A stretch of DNA of 64,000 bases from Turnera subulata (lineage: Eukaryota; Streptophyta; Magnoliopsida; Malpighiales; Passifloraceae): contig JAKUCV010004729.1 in the NCBI GenBank assembly GCA_028386065.3, positions 116,371-180,370 of the forward strand, read 5' to 3'. The position numbers were made by a program, and so were the translations under genes. Below the pieces are notes generated by a model that was not told the origin of the DNA, searched no databases, and saw only the letters and a list, made by a program, of their open reading frames with translations. Position 1 is the first letter of the stretch; the number at the start of each line of letters is the position of its first letter. Shown piece after piece: positions 9,956 to 21,340 of this stretch.

Positions 9956-12900
9956 TGTAACGCCCCGGATTTTTATAACTTGATTTCTGAATTTTCAGAA
10001 TTTCTTTCCAATTTTACCCTTGAGGTATTTTCGAGTTTTAGTCGAGGAAATAAATTATTTTTCTTTGGAAATGTCAATTTCCAGTTGGGATTTCTCGTGC
10101 TTGAGGTTTCGTTGATATCGGGATGTGTTTCGGGGCGAAACAGGGGTTTGGTTGTGTCTTCGATCGAAACTACGTCGTTTTGATGGTTAAAAAAAAAAAC
10201 GTTGACCAGGCAGGGGGTTGACCGCGCCTATGCGGACGACGGGTCGTCCACTAGGGCGGCCAACCCTAGCCCGACCCTTCTCCTTTCTTATCTTCTCCAC
10301 TTTCTTTTTCCTTCTTCTTTTCTCCTCCAATTTTCTTTTCCTTTCAGCCGTTACTCCTCCACCCAGCCGTCACCCTCAACGGCCATATCTCCCACTACCT
10401 CCTTCAACGGAATGATTCCCCACCATCTTCACCTCTTTTCTTCCTCTATCTCTTCCTTTTCCCTTCTCTGAGTGTTACCTCCTCAAAAACCCATCACCCC
10501 TCCATCTCGTCTTCTCTCCTTCCCCTCACAAAGCCGTCGCCGCCATCATCTATTCCTCTCCTCTCCTTTCTTTTTCTTCCTTCCCGTCTTCTCCCCTCTG
10601 CTTCCTTGTGCAGTGTGTAGTGCGGGTTAAGGGCAGAGGAGCCGAGGCGGTTTTTTCAAGGACGGAAGCTCGCCGCCGCTGTCGCTTGGTAAGCACCGCC
10701 ACTCTTTCTCTTTCCTTACTCTCTGCCATCTTGGTTTTGAGTGGTCATTATTCGGGTTTTGCGTGATTGGGTGTGTTGTTGTTGTCATGGAGGCTCGGGG
10801 GCGGCTGGTCCTGTTGCTGTTGTGTGGATTTTACGAGTCGTGTGTTCAAGGCTCCGGTTTGGACGAATCGAGTTTTGGTGGGGCAGAACCGAGGGTCACC
10901 GTCGTGTACAGGTTCGGTACGGGTAAGGTTCCTGTACCCTTAAATTATGTTGAATTCGTTTTTGACGCCCTGTGAGTACTTGTGGGTTGAGTTGAAAGTC
11001 AAATTGGGATTGTTGGTGATTGGCAGATTGGTCCAAGGCGATTGTGGACTTGGTGAATTTGCCCAGAAAGATTTGGCCTGACCGGAATCCGACCAGGGAA
11101 CAAAATCAGCAATTTAATTGGTATTCCCAGACCTTTTTTTTTAGCATATACATTATACCATTAGTCATGGTGGTTCTTTTTAATGTAATTAAACGAGAAA
11201 TAGTGGAGAACTGTGTGTAGGGAGGCAAGAGTCGTGTCGCTGGATTCTTACCGATGCGTAGACCTAGACTGGGAACTGGCTCGGGAATTTTCTGGCGAAG
11301 GCTCGGGTTCTGACCAGCGAACTATAATTCTCGTTTTACGAGTGTTAGACGGTAATTACCCATGTGTTGCCTCGGTTATGCCATGTACCTAAATTCTGAA
11401 TTTATTTGTCGAAATACATTTATATTCATGTATTTAGTGAATTGCGGTTTACCGAGAGCGGAGAGTTAGAGTGTGTGGCCGGAAGAACTTACCGACACGT
11501 AGAGAATTTAGGCAGATTAACCTAGGGCTCGGGATGGCTTTAAGACGGTTTTAGGAAAAACCGAGCCCAGGCCCATTAATCTCAATTTGAAGCTAGAAGG
11601 TTTTAAATGGACTTAAAGTTACGGACTTATGACCTAATCACGGGTAAATAAATTCACGAACATTAAGAACGGGCTCGAAGCCCAATTTCATAATCGGTAA
11701 AATTTGGACTTAAGGAAGTGGGCCCATGGCCCAGAATTTGCAATTTAGGAGTTAGTGGGCTTTAGGCCCGAGAACCGTTAATGAACTTAAATCAATGAAC
11801 ATTAGATCCTTAATCATTGGAGTTATAGAAGGAAAGGTATCCATTTTGGACTTAGGCCCGGTAATCTTTTAATCGGATAGTTAGGGTCGGGAGTCACTCG
11901 ATTAGAGTATACCATTAGCATACATGCACGTTTTTATTCCTAAAATTGGTTTAGTGATTATATTGTGTGCCGGTAATCAGGCACGGGAGATACCTCGGGA
12001 GCTGTAGACTCGGATCGGTGAGAAGTCATAATCTGCATTTTGAGGTGACATTACAAGTCTTTTATATATGTTTTGTGAATGCATGTTGGTGTGGTTTGTT
12101 TGTTTACTTGCCTTGGTTGCTACATGCGATGATTGGAATTGTATACCTGATTGTTCTCACATGCCTAATTTCTAGATGAAACACTGCTGTGAAATATAAC
12201 ATGTAATATGGGTCGCAGGCCCGGATGAAACAGGGACACTTACAATTGAAACTTCCCTGAAAGACATAACGTACTTCAACAGAAATGTAAAAGTGTAATT
12301 AAGAATAAAATACTAAATTCTACTGTGGTGTCGGTTGGTAGCCCCGAGGGAGGGTTGGGTACCCTCGGGTCACATTATGCTGTTTAGCATGCCCAGGGGA
12401 TGTAGGCGCACCCCTGGAAGACTTGCACCGGTTAGGTGTGTCTGAGTGAACCCTCAGGTAGCTAGCGGCCACTCGAGATTTATCTGTGGTTTTTTGCCTC
12501 AGAATCTACCCCTTCTGAGGTTCGACATTTGGGTTTCACACCCTGATCTGATCAGATGCGCTACCGAGACTTGACTCACAGTAGAGGGCCCATAATGATA
12601 AAAATAATAATTAAAATAATTAAAATATCACATCAAATCTAAATACTAAGAACAATAATACAAATAAGATGATTATGTGTTGGTGTGTGATTCTGATTTG
12701 CTTGTATGCTGTACTTGTGCTCGTGAGCTACTCACCCTACGAGCATGACTTCACTTTCATGTATACTTAGACTTTTAATGTTCACTGAGTAGGCGACTCA
12801 CATAATCGCCACCGTTGTTTTTTCAGACTTTAGTTACCGTGCAGACTCACTTATACCTTCGACTCGGAGATCAGACGCAGTCACTTCAGCAGGTAGTTGT

Positions 12901-13261
12901 GCATTATCTCTCGGTGGGATCCATAGGGCTATATGCATGATATTTTCTATCTTGAGTATTATTATTATTTTCATCTTCCGCTGCATGTGAAATAACTCGA
13001 GATGTCATAATTATTTTATCTCTATATCGGCAGTTAGCCGGGTTGATTTTGTGATATTATGTCGGCGTGATGCCGTGATGGCTTACTACTTGTTAAGCCG
13101 GTTGATCATATTTACTTTTATGACATCTCGTTGTTAACACATTTTCATGGAAAATGTTTGTATGCCGAAGCATCGGTTTTTGTACCCCGGGTTTCAAGAG
13201 TATTTTGGTAACTCTTTTTCATTTAATTATTTTATTTTTATTTAATTGGGGTACGGGCTTC
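9956..13261 (+). mobile_element. Probable 3' LTR of Gypsy element, truncated
   Basis: Begins TGTAACGCCCCGGA right after the polypurine tract. It contains a pyrimidine-rich leader (10260-10620), GT-rich middle and an ACTCACCC...TTTTTTCAG stretch (12725-12828). A terminal GGGGCGTTACA is not reached: the sequence changes near 13255-13262 (TTGGGGTACGGG, then GC-rich DNA of the other LTR). The length of about 3.3 kb suggests a long-LTR lineage, or nested elements that I did not separate. Short open frames here look like chance. Confidence 0.55.
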
Positions 13262-13460
13262 CACTGGTGAGGTCGCGTCGGCCCTGCGAGTTCGATGGTG
13301 GCGGCGGTGGCACGCGACGCGCCGCGGGTTGCTCCGGCGAGCACAGTAACGAGGAAGAAGAAGGTGATGCACTGTTACCGGCCTTTTTTTTTTCTTTTTT
13401 CTTCTTTTTTTGTATTTTTCTGCATTTTCTTTCTTTTTCTTTTTTTTCTGATTTTGTTTC

Positions 13461-13518
<58 letters not shown>

Positions 13519-13994
13519 CTTTTTCCTTTTTTCTATTTTTCTCTTTTTCTCTCTTTTCTTTTTTTTTTCTTTTTTTTCTCTCTTTTCTTTTTCTCTCTTT
13601 TTTTTCTCTTTTTCTCTTTTTTTCTACTTCCTCTCCCGGCTGCCTCCTCCTTCTTCTTCTTCCTTTTTATAAACTGAATTTTACTATTATGCTTGTGAAA
13701 TCAATAATACAGTCCGTCCATATTACGGGCAAATCCGATCCGGACCAGAAAATAACTGATACCTCCTTAGTTATTTTCCGGTGTGATTTTCCGAGAAATT
13801 CCGAAACCCGAAAAATACCAACTTAGGTTCGAAAAATCAACGGGAAAATCACGAGCGCGGGAAAACCCTCGGTTTCGAAAAACGACTCCCGATTTACCTT
13901 GAATTAATTACCCAAGATTAATTCAACAGTAAATCACGGTAAATAGACTTTTACAGTCCGGTAAAAATCCAAAATTTTTACCCGGGCTGTTACA
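13262..13994 (-). mobile_element. Gypsy 3' LTR, minus strand, truncated
   Basis: On the minus strand it starts TGTAACAGCCCGGG at 13994, preceded (13995-14035) by a polypurine tract AAGGTGGGTAGTC and the FRGRNSF-like end GGGGACGAAATTC. 13680-13994 matches 490-837 closely. A TATA-like TTTATAAAAAGG sits at about 13661-13672 (minus strand), and a purine-rich leader follows. The LTR faces the plus-strand LTR at 9956-13261 head to head, and the junction near 13262 truncates both. Confidence 0.75.
13383..13640. repeat. T-rich tract with 53-base T run
   Basis: Nearly pure T/C on plus. Positions 13466-13518 are 53 consecutive T. It is equivalent to 206-500 in the other LTR copy. A run this long is prone to sequencing and assembly length error, so its exact size should not be trusted. 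Confidence 0.9.
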
Positions 13995-14100
13995 GACTAC
14001 CCACCTTAAAAAGAATTTCGTCCCCGAAATTCCGTCTTATCCGTGGGTCCTACCACGATAAGATTCTGGCACACTCTGCCAGGTATCTAACCTCAACATG
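13995..14100 (-). mobile_element. 3' internal end of minus-strand Gypsy element
   Basis: Read on the minus strand this holds CTTATCGTGGTAGGACCCACGGATAAG, the coding-end remnant and the polypurine tract before the LTR at 13994. It parallels 9890-9955 on the other strand. No reverse transcriptase or integrase coding follows to the right, so most of the element's interior is missing or replaced. Confidence 0.6.
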
Positions 14101-14103
14101 ATA

Positions 14104-14127
14104 TGTCGCTTATACCCTTAAGCGACA
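14104..14127. repeat. Perfect 9-bp inverted repeat (hairpin)
   Basis: TGTCGCTTA at 14104-14112 and TAAGCGACA at 14119-14127 with a 6-base loop. It lies about 12 bp before the TATA box of the ORF at 14181. A related but imperfect version is present near 9826-9845 in the other Gypsy 3' end. Confidence 0.8.
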
Positions 14128-14138
14128 TCTCATCCGCT

Positions 14139-14146
14139 TATAAATA
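14139..14146 (+). promoter_or_regulatory. TATA box for ORF 14181
   Basis: TATAAATA 42 bp before the ATG at 14181. That leaves a short 5' leader of roughly 10-15 bases if transcription starts about 30 bp downstream, which is unusually close; the ATG context (GCCATGGA) is strong. Confidence 0.55.
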
Positions 14147-14180
14147 CCAAACCTCATCGCTGAGACACTCACTCTCAGCC

Positions 14181-14558
14181 ATGGACTCTCCACTCCGTTC
14201 TCGAACGACTTCAGAGTCTGAAAACAACTGCTACATCGGCGGCAGAGCTTTCCTAACAAGCTCCGATGAAGAGCCTCCAAAGAAACGCTTCAAGACCAAC
14301 ATCATCGGCCTGCAGGAGCACATGGTCGTTTCCCCAAACCGACGGAAGAAGCGAGTCCCCAAGAAAACTGAAGATCGCAAGGGCAAGGCGGTAGCTGAGA
14401 GCAGCACTCCGCAACAAAAGCTGACACAACTGAACTTCTCCCTGAAGAAGATCAGCTCGGCGGTGGCGCAGATAGAACTGGCGTGCATGAAGCTGTTCCC
14501 GCACATGGAAAATGTCAAAAAGATTGTAAAAGATCTAGAGAAGCAAGTAGCTCCGTAG
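14181..14558 (+). CDS. Small basic protein, antisense to Gypsy 3' end, function unknown
   Basis: Encodes 125 residues. I do not recognise the family. The first third is Ser/Glu-rich; two basic clusters, PPKKRFK and NRRKKRVPKK (about residues 38-66), look like nuclear localisation signals. The C-terminal 45 residues form a predicted amphipathic helix or short coiled coil (LTQLNFSLKKISSAVAQIEL onward). The start at 14181 is preferred over an in-frame ATG at 14103 because it follows the TATA box and has GCCATGG context. Poly-A signals (AATAAA, about 14589-14605) follow the stop. The unit sits antisense beside the 3' end of a Gypsy element; antisense ORFs in that position are known in some Tat-lineage Gypsy elements (for example Grande). 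It could be such an accessory gene, or a host fragment. Confidence 0.55.
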   Translation: MDSPLRSRTTSESENNCYIGGRAFLTSSDEEPPKKRFKTNIIGLQEHMVVSPNRRKKRVPKKTEDRKGKAVAESSTPQQKLTQLNFSLKKISSAVAQIELACMKLFPHMENVKKIVKDLEKQVAP

Positions 14559-14619
14559 AGTACTCTTCTCCTGTTGTAAACCGTTATAAAATAAATAAAA
14601 TAAATTTCCTTTTCAAATC

Positions 14620-15240
14620 AAAAATCTCTTGTGTCTCGAAATCTTGTGTTAAATAGAAAAAAAAACAAAATATCTTAAGACAGATTAAAAATCAACAATA
14701 AAATTATAAAATCAAATATAAAGAGATCAAAAATTAAAACTCATTTAACAAAATCAAATCAAAAAGAAATTAAACCAAAACATTTTTCATGAACGGTGCT
14801 CGTATCGGACGAAAGCACCCTCGAACCAAGAAACGTGACGTACACAGCGATGAACACGGGAACGTCCTGTGTCTCTCGAAAGACACGTTACCCACTTGTT
14901 CAAAAATTCCGCATAAGCCAAAAACGTCTGTCAAAGCCTCGTATCTCTCCATGAAAAACAAAAGAAAGGATGCAAGTGATAAAAGATGCAAATGTGATAT
15001 GTTCTTCTTAATGTATATGATATGTTGAGTTCAATTTGGTATATGTGATATGCTGAATTAATTTTGAGTATATGTGATATATATTGATGTTGGTTGTGTC
15101 AAAAATGTTTTGACAACAAGACTTGATTGGTATGTGATATCAATCAAGGGGTTCATGGCAGTAAGCCGAAGGGGTTCGACAAAACAAAAATCGATCGTCG
15201 GTTTTCGTAAGGAACGATGGTCGTTCTAGTGCATCGAAGC
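14620..15240. other. Unassigned, with AT-rich TATGTGATAT-type repeats
   Basis: 14785-15028 is open on the plus strand (about 79 codons) but I recognise no domain. 14990-15150 has degenerate repeats of TATATGTGATAT. No gene supported. Confidence 0.4.
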
Positions 15241-15244
15241 CAAA

Positions 15245-15701
15245 ACATCGATGTTCAACGGTTGAAAATCGATGTTCACTTGAGTTTTGGCCTTGGCAAA
15301 AGTTTGAAACATCGATGTTCAGGACTTGCACATCGATGTTGAGGGCTGATACATCGATGTTTAAAACTACTGCCAGAAAACTTGAACCGGCAAAGTTCAC
15401 CAACATCGATGTTCAAGTGTTGGACATCGATTTTCTTGTGCCTACATTGATGTTTAAGAGTTATACATCGATGTTTAAAACTTCTGCCAAGTTTTTGAAC
15501 TTTCAGAACTCTCAAACATCGATGCTCAAGAGTAGAACATCAATGTTCACGAGTTAAACATCGATGTTGAAGCTTAGACATCGATGTTCTTGAGCTTTGC
15601 CAAATTGTTTGGAGTTCCAGAGCCTCAGAACATAGATGTTCAGCCTCAGGACATCGATGTTCAAGAGTTATACATCGATGTTCATGACTGGACATCGATG
15701 T
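15245..15701. repeat. Two-level array of ACATCGATGT palindromes
   Basis: Eleven perfect copies of the palindrome start at 15245, 15309, 15330, 15351, 15403, 15465, 15558, 15578, 15651, 15672 and 15692. Six one- or two-mismatch copies start at about 15266, 15424, 15444, 15516, 15538 and 15630. Within blocks the spacing is 20-22 bp. Blocks of 2, 3, 4, 4 and 4 boxes are separated by start-to-start gaps of 43, 52, 51 and 52 bp, so the full blocks repeat about every 113-114 bp. Linkers share a TGCCA/GGCAA core. 21 bp is two helical turns, and also seven codons, so a degenerate heptapeptide reads through. It precedes the Copia gag at 16264. Not a CRISPR array. Confidence 0.92.
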
Positions 15702-15719
15702 TCTTGTGTAATTTTGGTT

Positions 15720-16263
15720 TCCAAATTTACATAACATCAATATATGATTTGTTGATAATATGCATGTGATGTATGAACATATGTTGATGAAAATATTAAG
15801 TTCTTAGTTGCCTTCCATGATAAGCACTCATCATTGCTTAGATCAACACTTGGTAGGTTTTGCCAAAGCAAGGTGCCAATGTTTATCCTAGTAAGGTGCG
15901 ACTGGATAATTGTAATATCTGAACTGCTTATTGTGGGTTTGGACTTAACTAGGTCATCTTAATAGGATTAAGGACTTAGAGGCAAAGAGTTGAGTTAAGT
16001 CTATGAGATAGACAAGAACAAGTGTTATTCACTCAATTATCCAAGAGTTACATGAGATGTAATTGACAAGAGTTGTCTACCTAAATAGCTATGATGTAAG
16101 CGATCAGCCAAAGCTGACTTATATTGTAGTGAAATATGGATCTTGGCCTACTTATGATGATTTTGATTCATAGTAGGAGTATCATTTAATAGAATTCCTT
16201 GTTAAATGATTTATGTATACATGACTATTTTTTGTGTGAGTTGATCATTGTTGTTGAGTTTCC
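15720..16263 (+). other. Leader-like region before Copia gag
   Basis: No gene. It may be the 5' untranslated leader of the Copia element starting at 16264, but I find no matching 5' LTR: the 3' LTR start (TGTTAGTAATGTGCCC) does not recur upstream. Confidence 0.4.
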
Positions 16264-19200
16264 ATGGCACAAAACACTAGCACATTATCATTACGATTGG
16301 TCCTTGAGAAGGACAAGCTGAATGGGAATTATTTCCTAAAGTGGCATTGTAATTTGAGGATAGTCCTCAAACAAGAAAAGAAGTTGTATGTCCTTGAAAG
16401 GCCTGTTCCTAGTGAACCGGTGCCTAATGCTCTTAGGATAGAAAGAGATGCTTACAATAAGCATGCTGATGATGCATTGGATGTTACATGCCTTATGCTA
16501 ATTACCATGGACTCTGAGCTTCAGAAGCTACATGAGAACATGGGGGCGTTCGATATGATCGAACACCTCAAAATGCTCTTTGAGGAGCAAGCAAGGCATG
16601 AGAGGTACGAGACCTCTAAGGCATTGTTCCAATGCAAGGTGGCCGAGTCATCACCCGTGAGACCTCATGTGCTCAAAATGATTGGATACATTGAGAGCCT
16701 TGAGGGTCTTGGTTTTCCTTTGCAAAAGGAGTTGGCTGTTATTCTAGTCCTGCAATCGTTGCCGGATAGTTACAGCCACTTTAAACAAATTGTTGTCTAA
16801 GTTGCTAAACATGTTGGGAACAGTTGAGCAACAAATGAGAGCAAATAAATCCAACATTATGATGATTGGAAAAGGCAAAGGAAAGGGTAAAGTCAAGGTT
16901 CACAAGAAGAAGAAATGTGCCAAAAGTTTGGTGCAAGTGCATCTTCTTGTTCTCATGTGATGAAACCAAAGGGTGGTATTGCAAAGGAAGGAAATTGTTT
17001 CCATTGCAACAGACCCGGCCATTGGAAGCACACTACCCTGATTACCTTGAAGAGGTAAAGAAATAAAAGGGAAGTAAGACTTCTGCTTCAGGTATTTTTG
17101 TTATAGAGGCTAATATCTCTATCTCTGCATCATGGGTATTAGATACCGGATGTGGTTCTCACATTTGTGGAAATGTGAGGAACTGAGAAAGAGTAGGAGA
17201 TTGGCAAATGGTGAGATAGACCTATACGTCGGAAATGGAGCAAGAGTTACTACATTAGCCGTAGGGACTTACTATCTATCCTTACCGAGTGGTTTGGTCT
17301 TAGAACTGGACAATTGTTATTATGTACCTACCATAAGCAGGAATTTGATTTCTGTATCTTGTATGGACGAGAAAGGTTTTTCATTGGTAATAAAGAATAA
17401 TTGTTGTTCTATTTATTTCAATGAAATTTATTATGGTGGTGCATATTTAAGCAAAGGTTTGTATGTTCTAAACCTAGAAACGCCTATCTATAACGTAAAT
17501 ACGAAGAAGGTTAGAATGATCGATTCTAATGAAACCTACCTTTGGCATTGTAGTTTAGGCCATATAAACAAGACTCGTATTTCTAAAACTCCATAAAGAT
17601 GGACTTTTAGACTCATTTGATTTTGAATCATATGAGACATGTGAGTCATGTTTGTTGGGCAAAATGACGATGGCTCCCTTTACTGGTAAAGGAGAAAGAG
17701 CTTCAGACTTGTTAGGTCTTATACATTCTGATGTATGTGGACCTATGTCTACACAAGCTACAGGTGGATTTCAATACTTCATTACATTTACTGATGATTA
17801 CAGTAAATATGGCTATGTGTATCGTATGAGACACAAGTCAGAATCCTTTGAAAAGTTCAAAGAGTTCAAGAATGAAGTACAGAATCGACTCGGTAAGAGT
17901 ATTAAAGTGCTTCGATCAGATCGAAGAGGAGAATACTTAGACCGAGAAATTCTTGATCATCTAAAGCAATGTGGTATAGTATCACAGCTTACTCCACCAG
18001 GTACGCCTCCTTGGAATGGTGTATCTGAAAGGAGGAACAGAACTTTGTTAGACATGGTTCGTTCTATGATGAATCAAGTTGACCTTCCTTCTTCAATTTT
18101 GGGGACATACACTAACAAGTGCTACATTTACACTTTACCGTGTTCCATCTAAATTGGTTGAAAAGACGCCATATGAGATATGGACGGGGAGGCGTCCCAA
18201 TTTGTCTTTTATGAGGATTTGGGGTTGTGAGGCTTACGTGAGACGTGAAGCATCAGATAAACTCGGCCCTAAATCCGACAAGTGCCTCTTTGTATGATAC
18301 CCTAAGGAAACGAAAGGGTATTGCTTCTATAATCCCACAGAGAATAAAGTGTTTGTTGCTCGGACTGTTATTTTTCTAGAAAGAGAATTTATTTCTAGAG
18401 GAATCAGTGGGAGGAAAATAGAACTCGAAGAAGTTCGAGATAAAGAGGCTGAGATGGAACAAAGACAGGAACCACAAGATGTTATGGATGAGAATCCTGT
18501 GCCTGTAACACATGAACCACGTAGGTCGGATAGGACTCGGTATGGGCCTGAGAGATATGGATTTCTTATGACTCATACTGGAGACGTGATGCTCATAGAT
18601 GAGGATGAGCCCACTTCCTATCAGCAGGCTATTACGGGTCCGGACTCTAAGAAGTGGCTAGAAGCCATGAATTCGGAAATGGAATCCATGCATGAAAACA
18701 AGGTATGGACCTTGGTTGATTCACCCGAAGGGGTAAAACCCATAAGGTGTAAATGAGTCTTTAAGAGAAAGACCGACATGGATGGTAATGTGATTACCTT
18801 TAAAGGGCGATTGGTTGCGAAAGGTTTCAAGCAAGTTCATAGTATTGACTATGATGAAACTTTCTCACCAGTTGCCATGGTTAAATCCATCCGGATTCTG
18901 TTGGCTATAGCAGCATACCATGATTATGAGATATGGCAAATGGATATCAAAACCGCTTTCCTTAATGGAAATCTTTTAAAGGATGTGTACATGACACAAC
19001 CTGAAAGTTTTGTCGATCCAGAGAATGCTAATATAGTATGCAAGTTGCAAAGATCCATTTATGGGTTGTAGCAAGCTTCTAGGAGTTGGAATCTTCGTTT
19101 TAATGAAGTAATCAGAGTTTGGTTTCGTTACAATGAAGATGAACCATGTGTTTACAAGAAGGTTAGTGGGAGCACTATTGTTTTCTTGTTGATTGCATGC

Positions 19201-19960
19201 TGACGACATTCTACTCATTGGGAATGATATTCCGACACTAAAGTCTGTAAAGACTTGGTTAGGAAAGAATTTCTCAATGAAGGACTTAGGAGAAGTTTCC
19301 TAAGTGTTAGGTATAAAGATCAATAGAGATAGATCCAAAAGGCTTCTCGGTTTAAGTCAGAGTACGTTTATTGACAAGATGCTAAAGAGGTTTAGCATGC
19401 AAGATTCCAAGAAGGGTTTCTTGCCTATGTCACATGGCATATCTCTCTCAAAGAAACAATATCCTAGTACATCTAAGGGGAGAGAGTGGATGAATAAGAT
19501 CCCTTATGCATCTGCAATAGGATCTATCATGTATGCCATGCTATGTACTAGACCTGATGTCGCTTATGCTTTGAGTGTCACAAGCAGATGCCAATCTAAT
19601 CCCGGTGAGAGTCACTGGACAGCGGTTAAGAACATTCTTAAATACTTGAGAAGGACTGAGGATGCATTCCATGTGTATAGAAGCGTTGATGAGCTTGTTG
19701 TAAAGGGTTACACAAATGCTAGCTTCCAAACCGACATGGATGACTTTAGAACGCAGTCAGGTTATGTGTTTTGTCATGGAGGTGGTGCTGTTTGCTGGAA
19801 GAGTTCCAAGCAAGAAACAGTTGCCGACTCTACAACTGAGGCTGTACAAAGTTCCTTTTGAGAACTATGTAGCAAATCTTTTGACTGAGCCTCTCACACA
19901 GCGAAAGCATGATGGTCATGCTACATCCATTGGTATTAGATACATGGTTGATTGGCTTTA
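16264..19960 (+). pseudogene. Decayed Copia gag-pol
   Basis: Gag starts at ATG 16264 and is open to 16800. Beyond this the coding is split among frames by several indels and stops. A degenerate zinc knuckle (CFHCNRPGHWK, near 16990-17025) lacks its last cysteine in frame. The protease motif VLDTGCGSH is near 17136, followed by a stop. Integrase spans 17500-18290 (GLIHSDVCGP, LRSDRRGEY, NGVSERRNRT). Reverse transcriptase spans 18600-19250, its YVDD degraded to ADD near 19200. The connection region (YASAIGSIMYAMLCTRPD) is at 19505-19560. RNase H is cut short after VADSTTEA (19840). It is much older than the element at 1695. Confidence 0.88.
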
Positions 19961-19975
19961 GTGCAAGTGGGAGAT

Positions 19976-21340
19976 TGTTAGTAATGTGCCCAAAAGCCAA
20001 TCAATGGATGGTCGTATATAGTCGTATATATACATTAAGGTTATTCCAATAAATATGATTATGAGATAATCGCTTGCACATATTTATAACCCTAGAATAC
20101 TTTGTATTCTTAAATGTCCCTAGTCGATTATTATTATGGATGGGTTGTAATAATAAATTAAGACTAGCGTATGTTGAGAATTGTATGAGATATGAATTCT
20201 ACATACGGGTACAAGTTAGAGAACTTGTGGACTGGACCGACCCACATAAGAACCCTACATGAAACGTTATATGATTGTCATTAGTGGTTCTTATATGTAT
20301 TGTCCTTAGACCTGAGATCATCAAGGTTCCCAACATATGAGTCGTATACTTTGATATTATTCCTAGTCATCCGTAACTGGGTAGACTTAAGGGTAATCAT
20401 TGGGTATATGATGTAATGTGTAGTGGGTTTTGATTGATCAAGATGGGATTCGTCCGACCCATATAACGGGTATATTAGCAGATGGGCCTCTTGATAGAGT
20501 TGTACTGTGAAACGCGTGGCCACGCTCGGATTATACGATATGGTGATATCATGAGTATCCATTTTACACAGTTAACTCGGGGATCAAGAAACTAAGATTA
20601 AACATATACGAGATTGACGTTTCCATGTCTCGGTTTATTCTTAATAATGGGACGAAAGGACGATGACATGTTCCGAGGCATATAGAATCAGTACTGATCT
20701 TGTCGTTCGGGTAGCAATGATGTGTTGCTAGACGCTGCTCTTTGCTTATAATTGTAAAATGAGATTTTACGATTATTGCTGGACGTTACAAGTGCCTACA
20801 GGGTCACACACATAGAACCATTGATTCGAGCATGAGGTGGAACCGTGGTTGGACCATGGTTCGATCAGGTGTGGTTGGACTGCGATTGGACCGTGGTTGG
20901 ACCAGGGTCGTTTTGGGCTGGTTTGGTTCAGTAATTGTCAGAATTATTAGACCAAATTAGTGTTGTGATGTGTTGATAAGGCTTTAGTGGAGACATGATC
21001 GTGTGGAGACATAATCATGGTGGATGATAGGCCAATATGTTGGCCATGATCTCCATTGTCTCTTAGCACTAATTGGGTGTAGAGTAATCTGATTACTCTT
21101 GCTCCTTCTCTCTCTTGAGTCTGAGTTTTCAGATCAAGAACATACACACTAGCTTCTTCCTTCTTTGAGAAAGAAAGAAGAACACAAAAACATATATAGC
21201 TCCCGGAATTCCGCAGCTAGCACTGTGTTCGGGAGAGCTCGGGTTGGAGATCGTGTGAGGGGCAGGATACCGTAGAGGGGCAGGATTTTTGTCCGGATCT
21301 TGCTGATTTGGTTCTACAGTTGGGTGATAGACCTCAACCG
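19976..21340 (+). mobile_element. 3' LTR of the decayed Copia (right end approximate)
   Basis: A polypurine tract AAGTGGGAGA (19965-19974) is followed by TGTTAGTAATGTGCCC, the usual start of a Copia 3' LTR. The right end is not fixed because no 5' LTR is available for comparison. The stretch to about 21340 ends with a leader-like CTCAACCGTTTCAGGTAC. Confidence 0.55.

Noticed and set aside
10202..10975. Short coding frames in the Gypsy LTR
   Set aside because: Pyrimidine-rich leader with no recognisable protein; several overlapping frames open at once.
13246..13677. Long Phe-rich open frames
   Set aside because: Composition artefact of the 53-T run and flanking C/T tract.
15245..15701. CRISPR array
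   Set aside because: Repeats are only 10 bp, palindromic, spaced 10-12 bp, and the genome is a plant's.
15140..15769. Repeat-peptide genes read through the palindrome array (both strands)
   Set aside because: Seven-codon periodicity follows from 21-bp spacing; frames change at the 51-53 bp gaps and there is no gene structure.
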